In this document: positions 22,859 to 30,212 of the stretch, one piece after another
Layout: the number at the start of each line of letters is the position of its first letter
Position numbering within the stretch: position 1 is the first letter of the stretch
DNA from: Burkholderiaceae bacterium
Lineage (GTDB): Bacteria; Pseudomonadota; Gammaproteobacteria; Burkholderiales; Burkholderiaceae_C
DNA length: 64,000 bases
Reading direction: 5' to 3'
Assembly: GCA_024235955.1 (NCBI GenBank)
Contig: JACKLJ010000001.1
Location: forward strand, 1 to 64,000
The notes under the pieces: model-generated
The model's input: the letters and a program-made list of their open reading frames with translations, nothing else
Database searches by the model: none
Told to the model about the DNA's origin: nothing
Translations under genes and position numbers: made by a program

Positions 22859-25800
22859 GGCGCGGCGCCCTCCGTTGCCCGCTTGTCAAGCGCGGCCGGC
22901 GCCGGCTGCGGGCTGGCGTGGCGCCGGAAGTGCTTGCCGAACCACTGCGCCACGTCGTCCACGTAGGTGAACACGGCGGGGATCACCAGCAGGCTGAGGA
23001 AGGTGGAGGTGATGAGGCCGCCGATCACCGCCACCGCCATCGGCGAGCGGAAGCTCGGGTCGGCTGCGCCCCAGCCGAAGGCGATGGGCAGCATGCCGGC
23101 GCCCATGGCCAGCGTGGTCATCACGATCGGGCGCGCGCGCTTGCGGCAGGCGTCCAGCAGCGCGTCGGTGCGGCTCATGCCGTGGTCGCGCCGCGCCATG
23201 ATGGCGTATTCCACCAGCAGGATCGAGTTCTTGGTAGCGATGCCCATCAGCATGATCAGCCCGATCAGCGACGGCATGGAGAACGCCATGCGCGTGGCCA
23301 GCAGCGCCACGAAGGCGCCGCCCAGCGACAGCGGCAGCGCGGCCAGGATGGTGACCGGGTGCAGCACGTGGTGGAACAGCAGCACCAGCACCAGGTATAT
23401 GCACAGGATGCCGGTCAGCATGGCCAGCGCGAAGCCGATGAACAGCTCGCCCATCACCTCGGCGTCGCCCACCTCCACCACGCGCACGCCGGCCGGCAGG
23501 TTCTTCACGGCGGGCAGGTTCTTCACCTCGGCCGCCACCTCGCCCAGCGGCAGGCCGGCCAGCTCGATGTTCATGTTGACGTTGCGGGAGCGGTCGTAAC
23601 GGCGGATCACCGCCGGCCCGCCGCTGTATTCCAGCGTGGCCACCTGCGCCAGCGGCACCGGGCCCTTGGCGCCGGGCACGGACAGGCGCGACAGCGTGCC
23701 CAGGTCCTTGCGCGCGTCGTCCTGCAGCTTGACCACGATGGGCACCTGCCGCTGCGGCAGGTTGAGCTTGGCCAGCTGCGAGTCGTAGTCGCCCTGCGTG
23801 GCCACGCGCAGCGTGTCGGCGATGGCGGCGCTGGTCACGCCCAGGTCGGCGGCGCGGGCGAAGTCGGGCTTGACGGCGATCTCCGGCCGCACCAGGCTGG
23901 CGGTGCTGGTGATGCTGCCCAGGCCCGGCAGCGTGCGCAGCGCGGCTTCCACCTCGCGCGCGGCCTGGTTGAGCTTCTCCGGCTCGTCGCCCTGCAGCAC
24001 CAGCACGTACTTCTCGCCCTGCCCGCCCAGGCCCACGCGGGTGCGCACGCCCGGCAGGTCACTGACCAGCGTGCGCAGCTGGTTCTCGATCACCTGCTTC
24101 TTCGGCCGCTCCTGGCGCGCCGCCAGCTGGATGGTGAGCGTGGCCTTGCGCACGTCGGCCGAACCCATGGCGAACGGGTCGCCACCGGCCGAACCGCCGC
24201 CGATGGTGGTGTACACGCTCTTCACGTACTGGTTGGTGTCGAGCCGGGCACGCGCCTGCTCCGCCACCTGCTCGGTTTCCTTGAGCGTGCTGCCGGGCGG
24301 CAGCTCCAGGTACACCTGGGTCTGCGAGTTGTCGTCGGGCGGGATGAAGCCGGTGGGCAGCAGCGGCACCAGCGCGATCGAGCCGACGAAGAACAGCAGC
24401 GCGCCGATCATGGTGACGAGCCGGTGGCGCACGCACCAGCTGGCCCAGCGCTCGTAGATCTGCAGCCAGCGCGCGGGCTTTTCCTCGGTGACCACGGGCT
24501 TGAGCAGGTAGGCCGCCATCATGGGCGTGAGCAGGCGCGCCACCACCAGGCTGGCGAACACCGCCAGCGCGGCCGTCCAGCCGAACTGCTTGAAGAACTT
24601 GCCGACGATGCCGGTCATGAAGGCGGTGGGCAGGAACACCGCGATCAGCGTGAAGGTGGTGGCGATGACGGCCAGGCCGATCTCGTCGGCCGCCTCCATG
24701 GCCGCCTGGAACGGCGTCTTGCCCATGCGCAGGTGGCGCACGATGTTCTCGACCTCCACGATGGCGTCGTCCACCAAGATGCCGACCACCAGCGACAGCG
24801 CCAGCAGCGTGACGATGTTGATGGTGAAGCCGAACCAGTACATGCCGATGAAGGTCGGCAGGATCGACATTGGCAGCGCCACCGCGGCCACGAAGGTGGC
24901 GCGCCCGTTGCGCAGGAACAGCCACACCACCAGCACCGCCAGCAGCGCGCCCTCGGCCAGCATGTGCAGCGAGGAGTGGTATTCCTCCTCCACCGGCGTG
25001 ACGAAGTCGAACGACTCGCTGATCTTCATGCCCGGCCGCGCGGCTTCCATCTGCTTGAGCGCGGCGCGCACGGCGGCGCCCACCTCCACCTCGCTGGCGC
25101 CGCGCGAGCGCGCCACCTCGAACCCGACCACCGGCTGGCCGTCCAGCAGCGCGAGGGCGCGGCGCTCGCCGATGGTGTCCTGCACGTCGGCCACCTGGTC
25201 GAGCCGCAGGCGCCGGCCGTCCTGCAGCGCAATGGGCATGGCGCGCAGCTCGTCGGCGCTCTTCACGGTGGCCAGGGTGCGCACCGGCTGTTCGCCGTTG
25301 CCCAGGTCGACGCGGCCGCCGGCGCTTTCGGTCTGCACCTGGCGCAGCTGGCGCGACACCTCGGCTGCGGTGATGCCCAGCGCCTGCAGCCGCAGCGGGT
25401 CGAGCGCCACCTGCACCTGGCGCTCCACGCCGCCCACGCGGCTGACCGCACCGACGCCGGGGATGGCGAGCAGCTTCTTGGCCACGTCGTTGTCGACGAA
25501 CCAGGAGAGGTCGGTCTCGGTCATGCGCGGCGAGCCGACGGTGAAGGCCAGCACCGGCTGGCTGGCGAAGTCGAGCTTGCTGACGATGGGGTCGCGCAGG
25601 TCGGTGGGCAGGTCGGCGCGCACGCGGGTGACGGCCGAGCGCACGTCGTCCAGCGCCTCGTCGATGGGTTTCTCGAGGCGGAACTCGACCATCATCGTCA
25701 CCGTGCCGTCGACGATGCTGGTGTGGATGTGCTTGAGCCCGTTCACCGAGGCCAGGCTGTTCTCCAGCTTGCGCGCCACCTCGTTCTCCAGCTGGCCGGG

Positions 25801-25965
25801 CGTGGCGCCGGGCAGCAGGGCGGTGATGTTGATGGTCGGCATGTCGATGTCCGGGAAGTTCTGCACCTTCATCTGGTGAAAGGAGAACAGACCGCCCAGC
25901 GTGAGCAGCACGAACAGCATCAGCGACGGCACCGGGTTGCGGATGGACCAGGCGGAAAAGTTCAT
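22855..25965 (-). CDS. RND efflux pump, inner-membrane transporter (HAE1-like)
   Basis: 1036 residues, normal for RND transporters. N-terminus MNFSAWSIRNPVPSLMLFVL, then a duplicated layout of a transmembrane helix, a large periplasmic domain and a helix bundle. The proton-relay aspartate pair is in VVGILVDDAIVEVENIV (near residue 400); the second half has MGIATKNSILLVEYAIMARR. It belongs to the AcrB/MdtB-like or lipid/multidrug HAE1 group; the substrate is not predictable. It lies 21 bp after the membrane-fusion lipoprotein gene and overlaps rrtA. Expression is probably set by the TetR regulator at the head of the operon. Confidence 0.95.
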   Translation of the reverse strand: MNFSAWSIRNPVPSLMLFVLLTLGGLFSFHQMKVQNFPDIDMPTINITALLPGATPGQLENEVARKLENSLASVNGLKHIHTSIVDGTVTMMVEFRLEKPIDEALDDVRSAVTRVRADLPTDLRDPIVSKLDFASQPVLAFTVGSPRMTETDLSWFVDNDVAKKLLAIPGVGAVSRVGGVERQVQVALDPLRLQALGITAAEVSRQLRQVQTESAGGRVDLGNGEQPVRTLATVKSADELRAMPIALQDGRRLRLDQVADVQDTIGERRALALLDGQPVVGFEVARSRGASEVEVGAAVRAALKQMEAARPGMKISESFDFVTPVEEEYHSSLHMLAEGALLAVLVVWLFLRNGRATFVAAVALPMSILPTFIGMYWFGFTINIVTLLALSLVVGILVDDAIVEVENIVRHLRMGKTPFQAAMEAADEIGLAVIATTFTLIAVFLPTAFMTGIVGKFFKQFGWTAALAVFASLVVARLLTPMMAAYLLKPVVTEEKPARWLQIYERWASWCVRHRLVTMIGALLFFVGSIALVPLLPTGFIPPDDNSQTQVYLELPPGSTLKETEQVAEQARARLDTNQYVKSVYTTIGGGSAGGDPFAMGSADVRKATLTIQLAARQERPKKQVIENQLRTLVSDLPGVRTRVGLGGQGEKYVLVLQGDEPEKLNQAAREVEAALRTLPGLGSITSTASLVRPEIAVKPDFARAADLGVTSAAIADTLRVATQGDYDSQLAKLNLPQRQVPIVVKLQDDARKDLGTLSRLSVPGAKGPVPLAQVATLEYSGGPAVIRRYDRSRNVNMNIELAGLPLGEVAAEVKNLPAVKNLPAGVRVVEVGDAEVMGELFIGFALAMLTGILCIYLVLVLLFHHVLHPVTILAALPLSLGGAFVALLATRMAFSMPSLIGLIMLMGIATKNSILLVEYAIMARRDHGMSRTDALLDACRKRARPIVMTTLAMGAGMLPIAFGWGAADPSFRSPMAVAVIGGLITSTFLSLLVIPAVFTYVDDVAQWFGKHFRRHASPQPAPAALDKRATEGAAP

Positions 25966-25978
25966 GGCCGTGCCTTGG

Positions 25979-26046
25979 TTTGCTACTTATTTGGAAGCTG
26001 CCGCCGCCGATGCAGCGCCGGCCGGAGCCGTCTTGGGCTCCGAATC
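25979..26046 (-). repeat. degenerate 65-bp repeat forming the 3' end of the fusion-protein gene
   Basis: TTTGCTACTTATTTGGAAGC, then GATGCAGCG and GGAGCCGTCTTGGGCTCCGA follow the reverse repeat (compare copy 13: GTGGCTATTTTGGCTCTGAA). It overlaps the last ~20 codons and the TAA stop of the membrane-fusion lipoprotein. Confidence 0.65.
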
Positions 26047-27189
26047 GCTGACCACGCGCACGTGGTCGCCGTCGTTCAGGAAGGCGGCGCCGCGCACCGC
26101 CACGGTGGCATCCGGCGGCAGGCCGTCCAGCACCTCGATGCTGTCGCCCGCCAGCCGGCCGGTGCGCACGCGGGTCATGCGCACCATGTCGCCCGGCTCC
26201 AGCAGCATCACGTGGGCGTAGCCGTCGCGCATCACGATGGCGTCCTGCGGCACCGTCAGCGCCGGGCTCTCGCCCACGGCGAAGTGGCCGCTGGCGAACA
26301 TGCCGGCACGCGCCAGCGAACCGGCCGGCAGGTCCACGTAGACGATGGCGTAGCGCGTCTTCGGGTCCACCGTGGGGGCGATCTGGCGCACCGTGCCTTC
26401 CACGCGCGGCGTGGCGCCCGGCGGGCCGGGCAGCTCGATGCTCGCGTGCTGGCCGGGCTGGATGCGCGGCAGGTCCTCGGCCATCACCTCGGCGCGCCAC
26501 TCCAGCCGGCCGCGCCGCACCAGGCGGAACAGCTCGGTGCCGTTGCCGGGCACCTGGCCCACCGTGGCGTTGCGGGCGGAGATGACGCCGGCGTCCGGCG
26601 CGCGCACCTCGGTGTGGCTCACGCGCAGGCGCTGGGCGGCCACCACGGCGCGGGCTGCCGCCACGCGCGCCTGGGCGGTTTTCTCGGCGGTCTCGTACTG
26701 GGCGATCTGCTGCTGGCTCAGCGCGCCGCTGTTGGCCACGGCACGGGCGCGGGCAGCGTTGCCGGCGGCGTCGGCCGCGGCGGCTTCGGCCTCGGCCAGG
26801 CTGGCGCGCGCCTGGGCCTCGTCCTGCTGCACCGGCGCCGGGTCGAAGGTGGCCAGCACCTGGCCTTTCTTCACCGCGTCGCCCACGTTGACCTTGATGT
26901 CGGCGATGCGCAGTGCCTGCACGTCGGCCCCCACGCTGGCTTCCTGCCAGGCGGCCACGTTGCCGTTGGCGCCGACTTCCTGCGCCAGCGTGCGCTTGCT
27001 GGGCCTGGCGGTGGTGACGGTGAGGGCGGCGCGCGGCGCGGCACTGGCCGCCGCCTGGGGGGCGCTGGCCTTGGCGCCGGCGGCCTTGTCGCCGCCGCCG
27101 CAGGCGGTGAGCAGCGCGCCGGCGGCGAGCAGGGTGAGGGTCAGCGCCAGTGCAGCGCTGCGGGGCTGGTACGGCATCGTGGCTTTCAT
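25987..27189 (-). CDS. RND periplasmic adaptor (membrane-fusion) lipoprotein
   Basis: 400 residues from ATG 27189, which overlaps the upstream stop (ATGA); a second ATG at 27177 would cost four residues. Lipobox LLAAGALLTAC at about residue 30. Then the HlyD/AcrA layout: barrel-sandwich half QALRIADIKVNVGDAVKKGQ, a long Ala-rich coiled-coil hairpin (about residues 125-190), the second lipoyl half, beta-barrel and membrane-proximal domain. It links the inner-membrane pump to the NodT channel. The last ~20 residues (SDSEPKTAPAGAASAAAASK) are encoded by a degenerate copy of the 65-bp repeat, which also supplies the stop. Confidence 0.94.
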   Translation of the reverse strand: MKATMPYQPRSAALALTLTLLAAGALLTACGGGDKAAGAKASAPQAAASAAPRAALTVTTARPSKRTLAQEVGANGNVAAWQEASVGADVQALRIADIKVNVGDAVKKGQVLATFDPAPVQQDEAQARASLAEAEAAAADAAGNAARARAVANSGALSQQQIAQYETAEKTAQARVAAARAVVAAQRLRVSHTEVRAPDAGVISARNATVGQVPGNGTELFRLVRRGRLEWRAEVMAEDLPRIQPGQHASIELPGPPGATPRVEGTVRQIAPTVDPKTRYAIVYVDLPAGSLARAGMFASGHFAVGESPALTVPQDAIVMRDGYAHVMLLEPGDMVRMTRVRTGRLAGDSIEVLDGLPPDATVAVRGAAFLNDGDHVRVVSDSEPKTAPAGAASAAAASK

Positions 27190-27854
27190 GTGGACATCGT
27201 CAGGAAAGGGTGGGGCCAGGCGCCGGCGGCGGCGCTCAGGAACTTGGACAGGTAGCGCTGGGGAATTTCCAGCGGCACCAGCAGCCCGGCCATGGCCGCG
27301 ACCAGCACCGCGCCCAGCGCGGCACCGGCCAGCGTGATGGCGCCGAGCGTGGCGCGCGCCGGCGCCGGGTTGGCGTTGTGCCGCCAGTACCAGGCGCAGC
27401 CGAGATGCGCGAACAGCGCGGTCACGGCCAGGAAGTAGTAGGGCGCAAAGAACCAGGGCCAGCCCGGCACATGGAGCCCGGCCGCCGCGAAGAAGATGTT
27501 GGTGTCCAGGTGCAAGGCCGCGCGCCCGTACAGCACGGCGCCAACGTGGTTGAGCAGGAAGAACACCAGGACCAGGCCGGAGCCGGCCTGCAGCCAGGCC
27601 ACGGCGCCGCGGCGCTGGCGCCAGCCGGCGGTCACCAGCCACAGCCCGCTGCCCAGCTGGAAGGCCACGCAGGCCAGCAGCACGGCTTCGACCAGCGGCT
27701 GCCGGTACAGCAGCCGCAGCGCGTCCATCAGGCGCAGGTGCGCCTGCACGCCGGCCAGCAGCGCGACGTGGTTGGCCAGGTGCAGCAGGACGAAGCCGCC
27801 CACCACCAGCGCCGAGGCGCGGTGCCAGGGGCGAAGTGCCGGCGCGGCGGTCAT
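27186..27854 (-). CDS. unknown multi-spanning membrane protein within the efflux operon
   Basis: 222 residues with about six hydrophobic helices. Histidines lie in or near helices (FVLLHLANHVALLAG, FFLLNHVGAVLYG, FAHLGCAWYW), reminiscent of a haem-b four-helix protein such as a cytochrome b561 or a succinate dehydrogenase anchor, but I cannot assign a family. It overlaps nodT upstream and the adaptor gene downstream by ATGA on both sides, so it is a real and co-translated member of the operon. It is not a usual component of RND systems. Confidence 0.75.
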   Translation of the reverse strand: MTAAPALRPWHRASALVVGGFVLLHLANHVALLAGVQAHLRLMDALRLLYRQPLVEAVLLACVAFQLGSGLWLVTAGWRQRRGAVAWLQAGSGLVLVFFLLNHVGAVLYGRAALHLDTNIFFAAAGLHVPGWPWFFAPYYFLAVTALFAHLGCAWYWRHNANPAPARATLGAITLAGAALGAVLVAAMAGLLVPLEIPQRYLSKFLSAAAGAWPHPFLTMST

Positions 27855-29299
27855 GGCGTGCTGCGCGGCTCCGGGGCCTGCCAGCCGCCGCCGGCGGCGC
27901 GGTACAGGGCCACGCCGGCGGCCTGGTCGTCGTGCTGCAGCTGGCTCAGGCTGTTTTCCACCGCCAGCAGGTTGCGGCGCGCGTCCTCCAGCTGCGGCAG
28001 GCTGGCCATGCCCTGCTGGTAGAGCGCTTCCATGGCCTTGAACTGCTGGCGGTAGCCGGCCACGGCGGCGCGCGCGTCGGGCTCGCGATCGCGGGCGGCG
28101 GCGCCCTGCACCAGCGCGGTTTCCACCTCCTGCACGGCCTGACGCACCTTGGCCTGGTAGTTGGCCACGGCCTCGTCGTAGCGCGCGCGCGCGGCGGCCT
28201 GGCCGGCGGCGATGCGGCCGCCGGCGAACAGCGGCAGCGCCAGTTGCAGCGGGCCGAACGACCAGCTGGTGTAGTCGCGTGATCCGCCGGCGGCGCGGAT
28301 CTGCACCGCGCCGATGGTGCCGCCCAGGCTCAGGCTGGGCCAGCGGGCGGCGTCGGCGGTGTGGATCTCGGCGCGGGTGGCCAGCACCTCGCGCTCGGCG
28401 GCCCACACATCGGGCCGCTGGCGCAGCGTGTCGGCCGGCAACGATGCTATTGAAAGAAGAGCTGCCTGCGGCTGCTGCACCTGGGCTGCAGCCAGTTTTT
28501 GCTTCAGATCGGGCTCGGGCAGGCCGGTCAGCGCCACCAGAGCCTTGCGCTGCGCGTCGCAGGTGGCGCGCTGCTGCGTGCTGCGGGCACGCGCGTCGGC
28601 GGCGCTGGCCTCGGCCAGGGCGGCGGTGGCGGGCGCGGTGAAGCCGGCGTCGCGGGAGATCACGGCCAGCCGCGCGGTCTCGCCGCGCGAGGCGGCGTCG
28701 CCCTCGGTGGTTTGCAGCACCGCCTGGCACAGGCGCAGGCCGTAGTAGCTGTCGGCCACATTGGCGGCCAGCGACACGCGCGCCAGGTGCGCCAGGGCCT
28801 CGGCGCCCTGCGCGCGCGCGGTGGCGGCGTCGACCAGCGCGCGCTGGCCGCCGAACAGGTCGATCTCCCAGCTGGCCTGCAGGCCGGCCTGCAGCGTGGT
28901 GATGATGGGAGGTTCGACCCCTTTGGCCGTGGTGCCGATGGTGCTGGCATTGCCGCGCGTGGCGGTGGCGCCCACGCCCGCCTGGGGCGACAGCCCGGCA
29001 CGCTGGACGTCGATCTGGGCGCGGGCCTGGGCCAGCCGCGCCTGGGCAGCGGCCAGCGTGGGGTTGCCCGCCAGGGCGGCGTCGATCAGCGCGGCCAAAG
29101 TGTCGTCGTCGGCGTGGTGCCACCAGTCGGCCAGCTGCGCGGTACTGCCGCCGTGCGGCAGCGGCGCCTGCCAGGCGGCGGGCACCTGGCTTTCCAGCGT
29201 GGGCGCGGGCGGCAGCGCGGTGGCGCAGCCGGCCAGCAGCGCGGCGCAGGCGGCGGCAGCGAGGAGTTGGCGGGCGGGCAGGCGGGGTGATGCGGTCAT
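27851..29299 (-). CDS. NodT-family outer-membrane efflux lipoprotein
   Basis: 482 residues from ATG 29299, overlapping the TetR stop. Lipobox ALLAGC at about residue 25. Two OEP repeats of long helices with LFGGQRALVDAA and LFAGGRIAAGQAAAR, as in NodT/OprM/CusC channels. It forms the outer-membrane duct for the RND pump encoded downstream. Around residue 268-285 the segment LAAAQVQQPQAALLSIASLP is longer than expected and coincides with a degenerate in-frame copy of the 65-bp repeat (28443-28508). The DNA otherwise matches the operon. Confidence 0.94.
   Translation of the reverse strand: MTASPRLPARQLLAAAACAALLAGCATALPPAPTLESQVPAAWQAPLPHGGSTAQLADWWHHADDDTLAALIDAALAGNPTLAAAQARLAQARAQIDVQRAGLSPQAGVGATATRGNASTIGTTAKGVEPPIITTLQAGLQASWEIDLFGGQRALVDAATARAQGAEALAHLARVSLAANVADSYYGLRLCQAVLQTTEGDAASRGETARLAVISRDAGFTAPATAALAEASAADARARSTQQRATCDAQRKALVALTGLPEPDLKQKLAAAQVQQPQAALLSIASLPADTLRQRPDVWAAEREVLATRAEIHTADAARWPSLSLGGTIGAVQIRAAGGSRDYTSWSFGPLQLALPLFAGGRIAAGQAAARARYDEAVANYQAKVRQAVQEVETALVQGAAARDREPDARAAVAGYRQQFKAMEALYQQGMASLPQLEDARRNLLAVENSLSQLQHDDQAAGVALYRAAGGGWQAPEPRSTP
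28443..28508 (-). repeat. degenerate copy of the 65-bp repeat inside nodT
   Basis: GATGCTATTGAAAGAAGAGC, then TGCCTGCGGCTGCTGCACC and GCCAGTTTTTGCTTCAGA track the reverse repeat consensus GCTATTG...ATAGCTGCCTGCGCC...GGGCTG.AGCC.TTTTTGCTT. It is translated in frame in the NodT protein. Confidence 0.6.
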
Positions 29300-29982
29300 G
29301 CGTTGGCTCCGGAGGCGGCGGCGCGGCGGCGGCGCTCGCCTTCGATCAGACTTTCGGCGAAATCGGCCAGCCGCTGCACGGTCTGGTCCACGTTGCGCGG
29401 CGTGACCTGCAGCTGCGGGCGCACCGCCTCGACGATGTCGCGCGCGGCGTAGAGCTGCAGGCCGAGGCCGTAGAGAGCGATGGCCAGCCGGTGCAGTTCG
29501 TTGTCGACTCGGGCCACGCCGAGCGCGCGGCGCAGCACGGCCACCGTGGCCTCGTGCAGCGGCCCGATCTCGCCTTCGATCTGCTGCTGCCACAGCCCGG
29601 TGGGCTCCAGCATCTCGCGCAGGTGCATCTGGGTGCACTGCTGCGCCAGCTCGCCGTGGCAGAAGGGCTCGATCCAGTTCTGGAAGTACGCCACCAGCGC
29701 CTGGCGCGGGGTCAGCGCCGGGTCGGCGAAGCGCGCGATGTCTTCCTGGCTGTCGCCCAGCGGCTCGCTGTAGGCGGCGCGGTACAGGCCGGCCTTGTCG
29801 CCGAAGTAGTAACGGATGGCCGAGATGTTGACGCTGGCCTCGGCCGCGATCTGGCGCGTGGAGGTGCTGGCGTAGCCCTGCGCGCCGAACAGGCGCACGG
29901 CGGTCATCAGCAGTCGCTGGCGGGCGTCGTCGGCCGGCGGGTTGGCCGGATCGGGCAGGGCGGGCAAGACAGGGGCGTCCAT
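29296..29982 (-). CDS. TetR-family regulator (CecR/DUF1956 type) of the efflux operon
   Basis: 228 residues from ATG 29982. The N-terminal helix-turn-helix is clear: LFGAQGYASTSTRQIAAEA followed by VNISAIRYYFGDKAGLY. The C-terminal domain (QCTQMHLREMLEPTGLW, GPLHEATVAVLRRALG) fits the DUF1956/CecR group, which represses efflux or stress operons including its own gene. Its stop overlaps nodT (ATGA), so regulator and pump are one transcript. A 16-bp palindrome 26 bp upstream of the ATG is the likely operator. An upstream ATG would add about 40 residues of poor quality and was not chosen. Confidence 0.92.
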   Translation of the reverse strand: MDAPVLPALPDPANPPADDARQRLLMTAVRLFGAQGYASTSTRQIAAEASVNISAIRYYFGDKAGLYRAAYSEPLGDSQEDIARFADPALTPRQALVAYFQNWIEPFCHGELAQQCTQMHLREMLEPTGLWQQQIEGEIGPLHEATVAVLRRALGVARVDNELHRLAIALYGLGLQLYAARDIVEAVRPQLQVTPRNVDQTVQRLADFAESLIEGERRRRAAASGANA

Positions 29983-30008
29983 GGCGTGGGCGCCGATCCT
30001 ACCGGAAA

Positions 30009-30024
30009 AATCAATCGATTGATT
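30009..30024 (-). promoter_or_regulatory. palindromic TetR operator upstream of the efflux operon
   Basis: AATCAATCGATTGATT is a perfect 16-bp palindrome, 26 bp before the TetR start codon, in an AT-rich patch within GC-rich DNA. It is the natural site for autorepression; TAGGAT at 30000-29995 could be the -10 box on the minus strand. Confidence 0.75.
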
Positions 30025-30141
30025 GAAAATTTGGTGACAGTGCGCATACCCTGTCGAGGGGGCGGCAGCGATCGACTGGCAACAGACAGGCGTTGCGCCC
30101 ACGCAGCTGCCCGGCGCCCGGCTGCATCGGCCAGGGCTGGG

Positions 30142-30212
30142 GTTGCTGCAGATTCAATAGCTGTCTGCGCCCGTCAGGAAAGGGCTGGAGGCTGATTAAA
30201 GGCGCAATTCAG
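30142..30212 (-). repeat. dispersed ~65-bp repeat, copy 10
   Basis: Contains AATAGCTGTCTGCGCCCGTC and AAAGGGCTGGAGGCTGATT, ending GCAATTCAG. The final TCA is the complement of the glnE stop codon. It lies between glnE and the TetR operon promoter. Confidence 0.85.

Noticed and set aside
22918..27255. 1445-codon open frame antisense to the RND pump and adaptor genes
   Set aside because: Composition-driven shadow in high-GC DNA: protein is a low-information mix of Ala, His, Arg, Gln and Val with no domain, while the opposite strand encodes well-conserved proteins.
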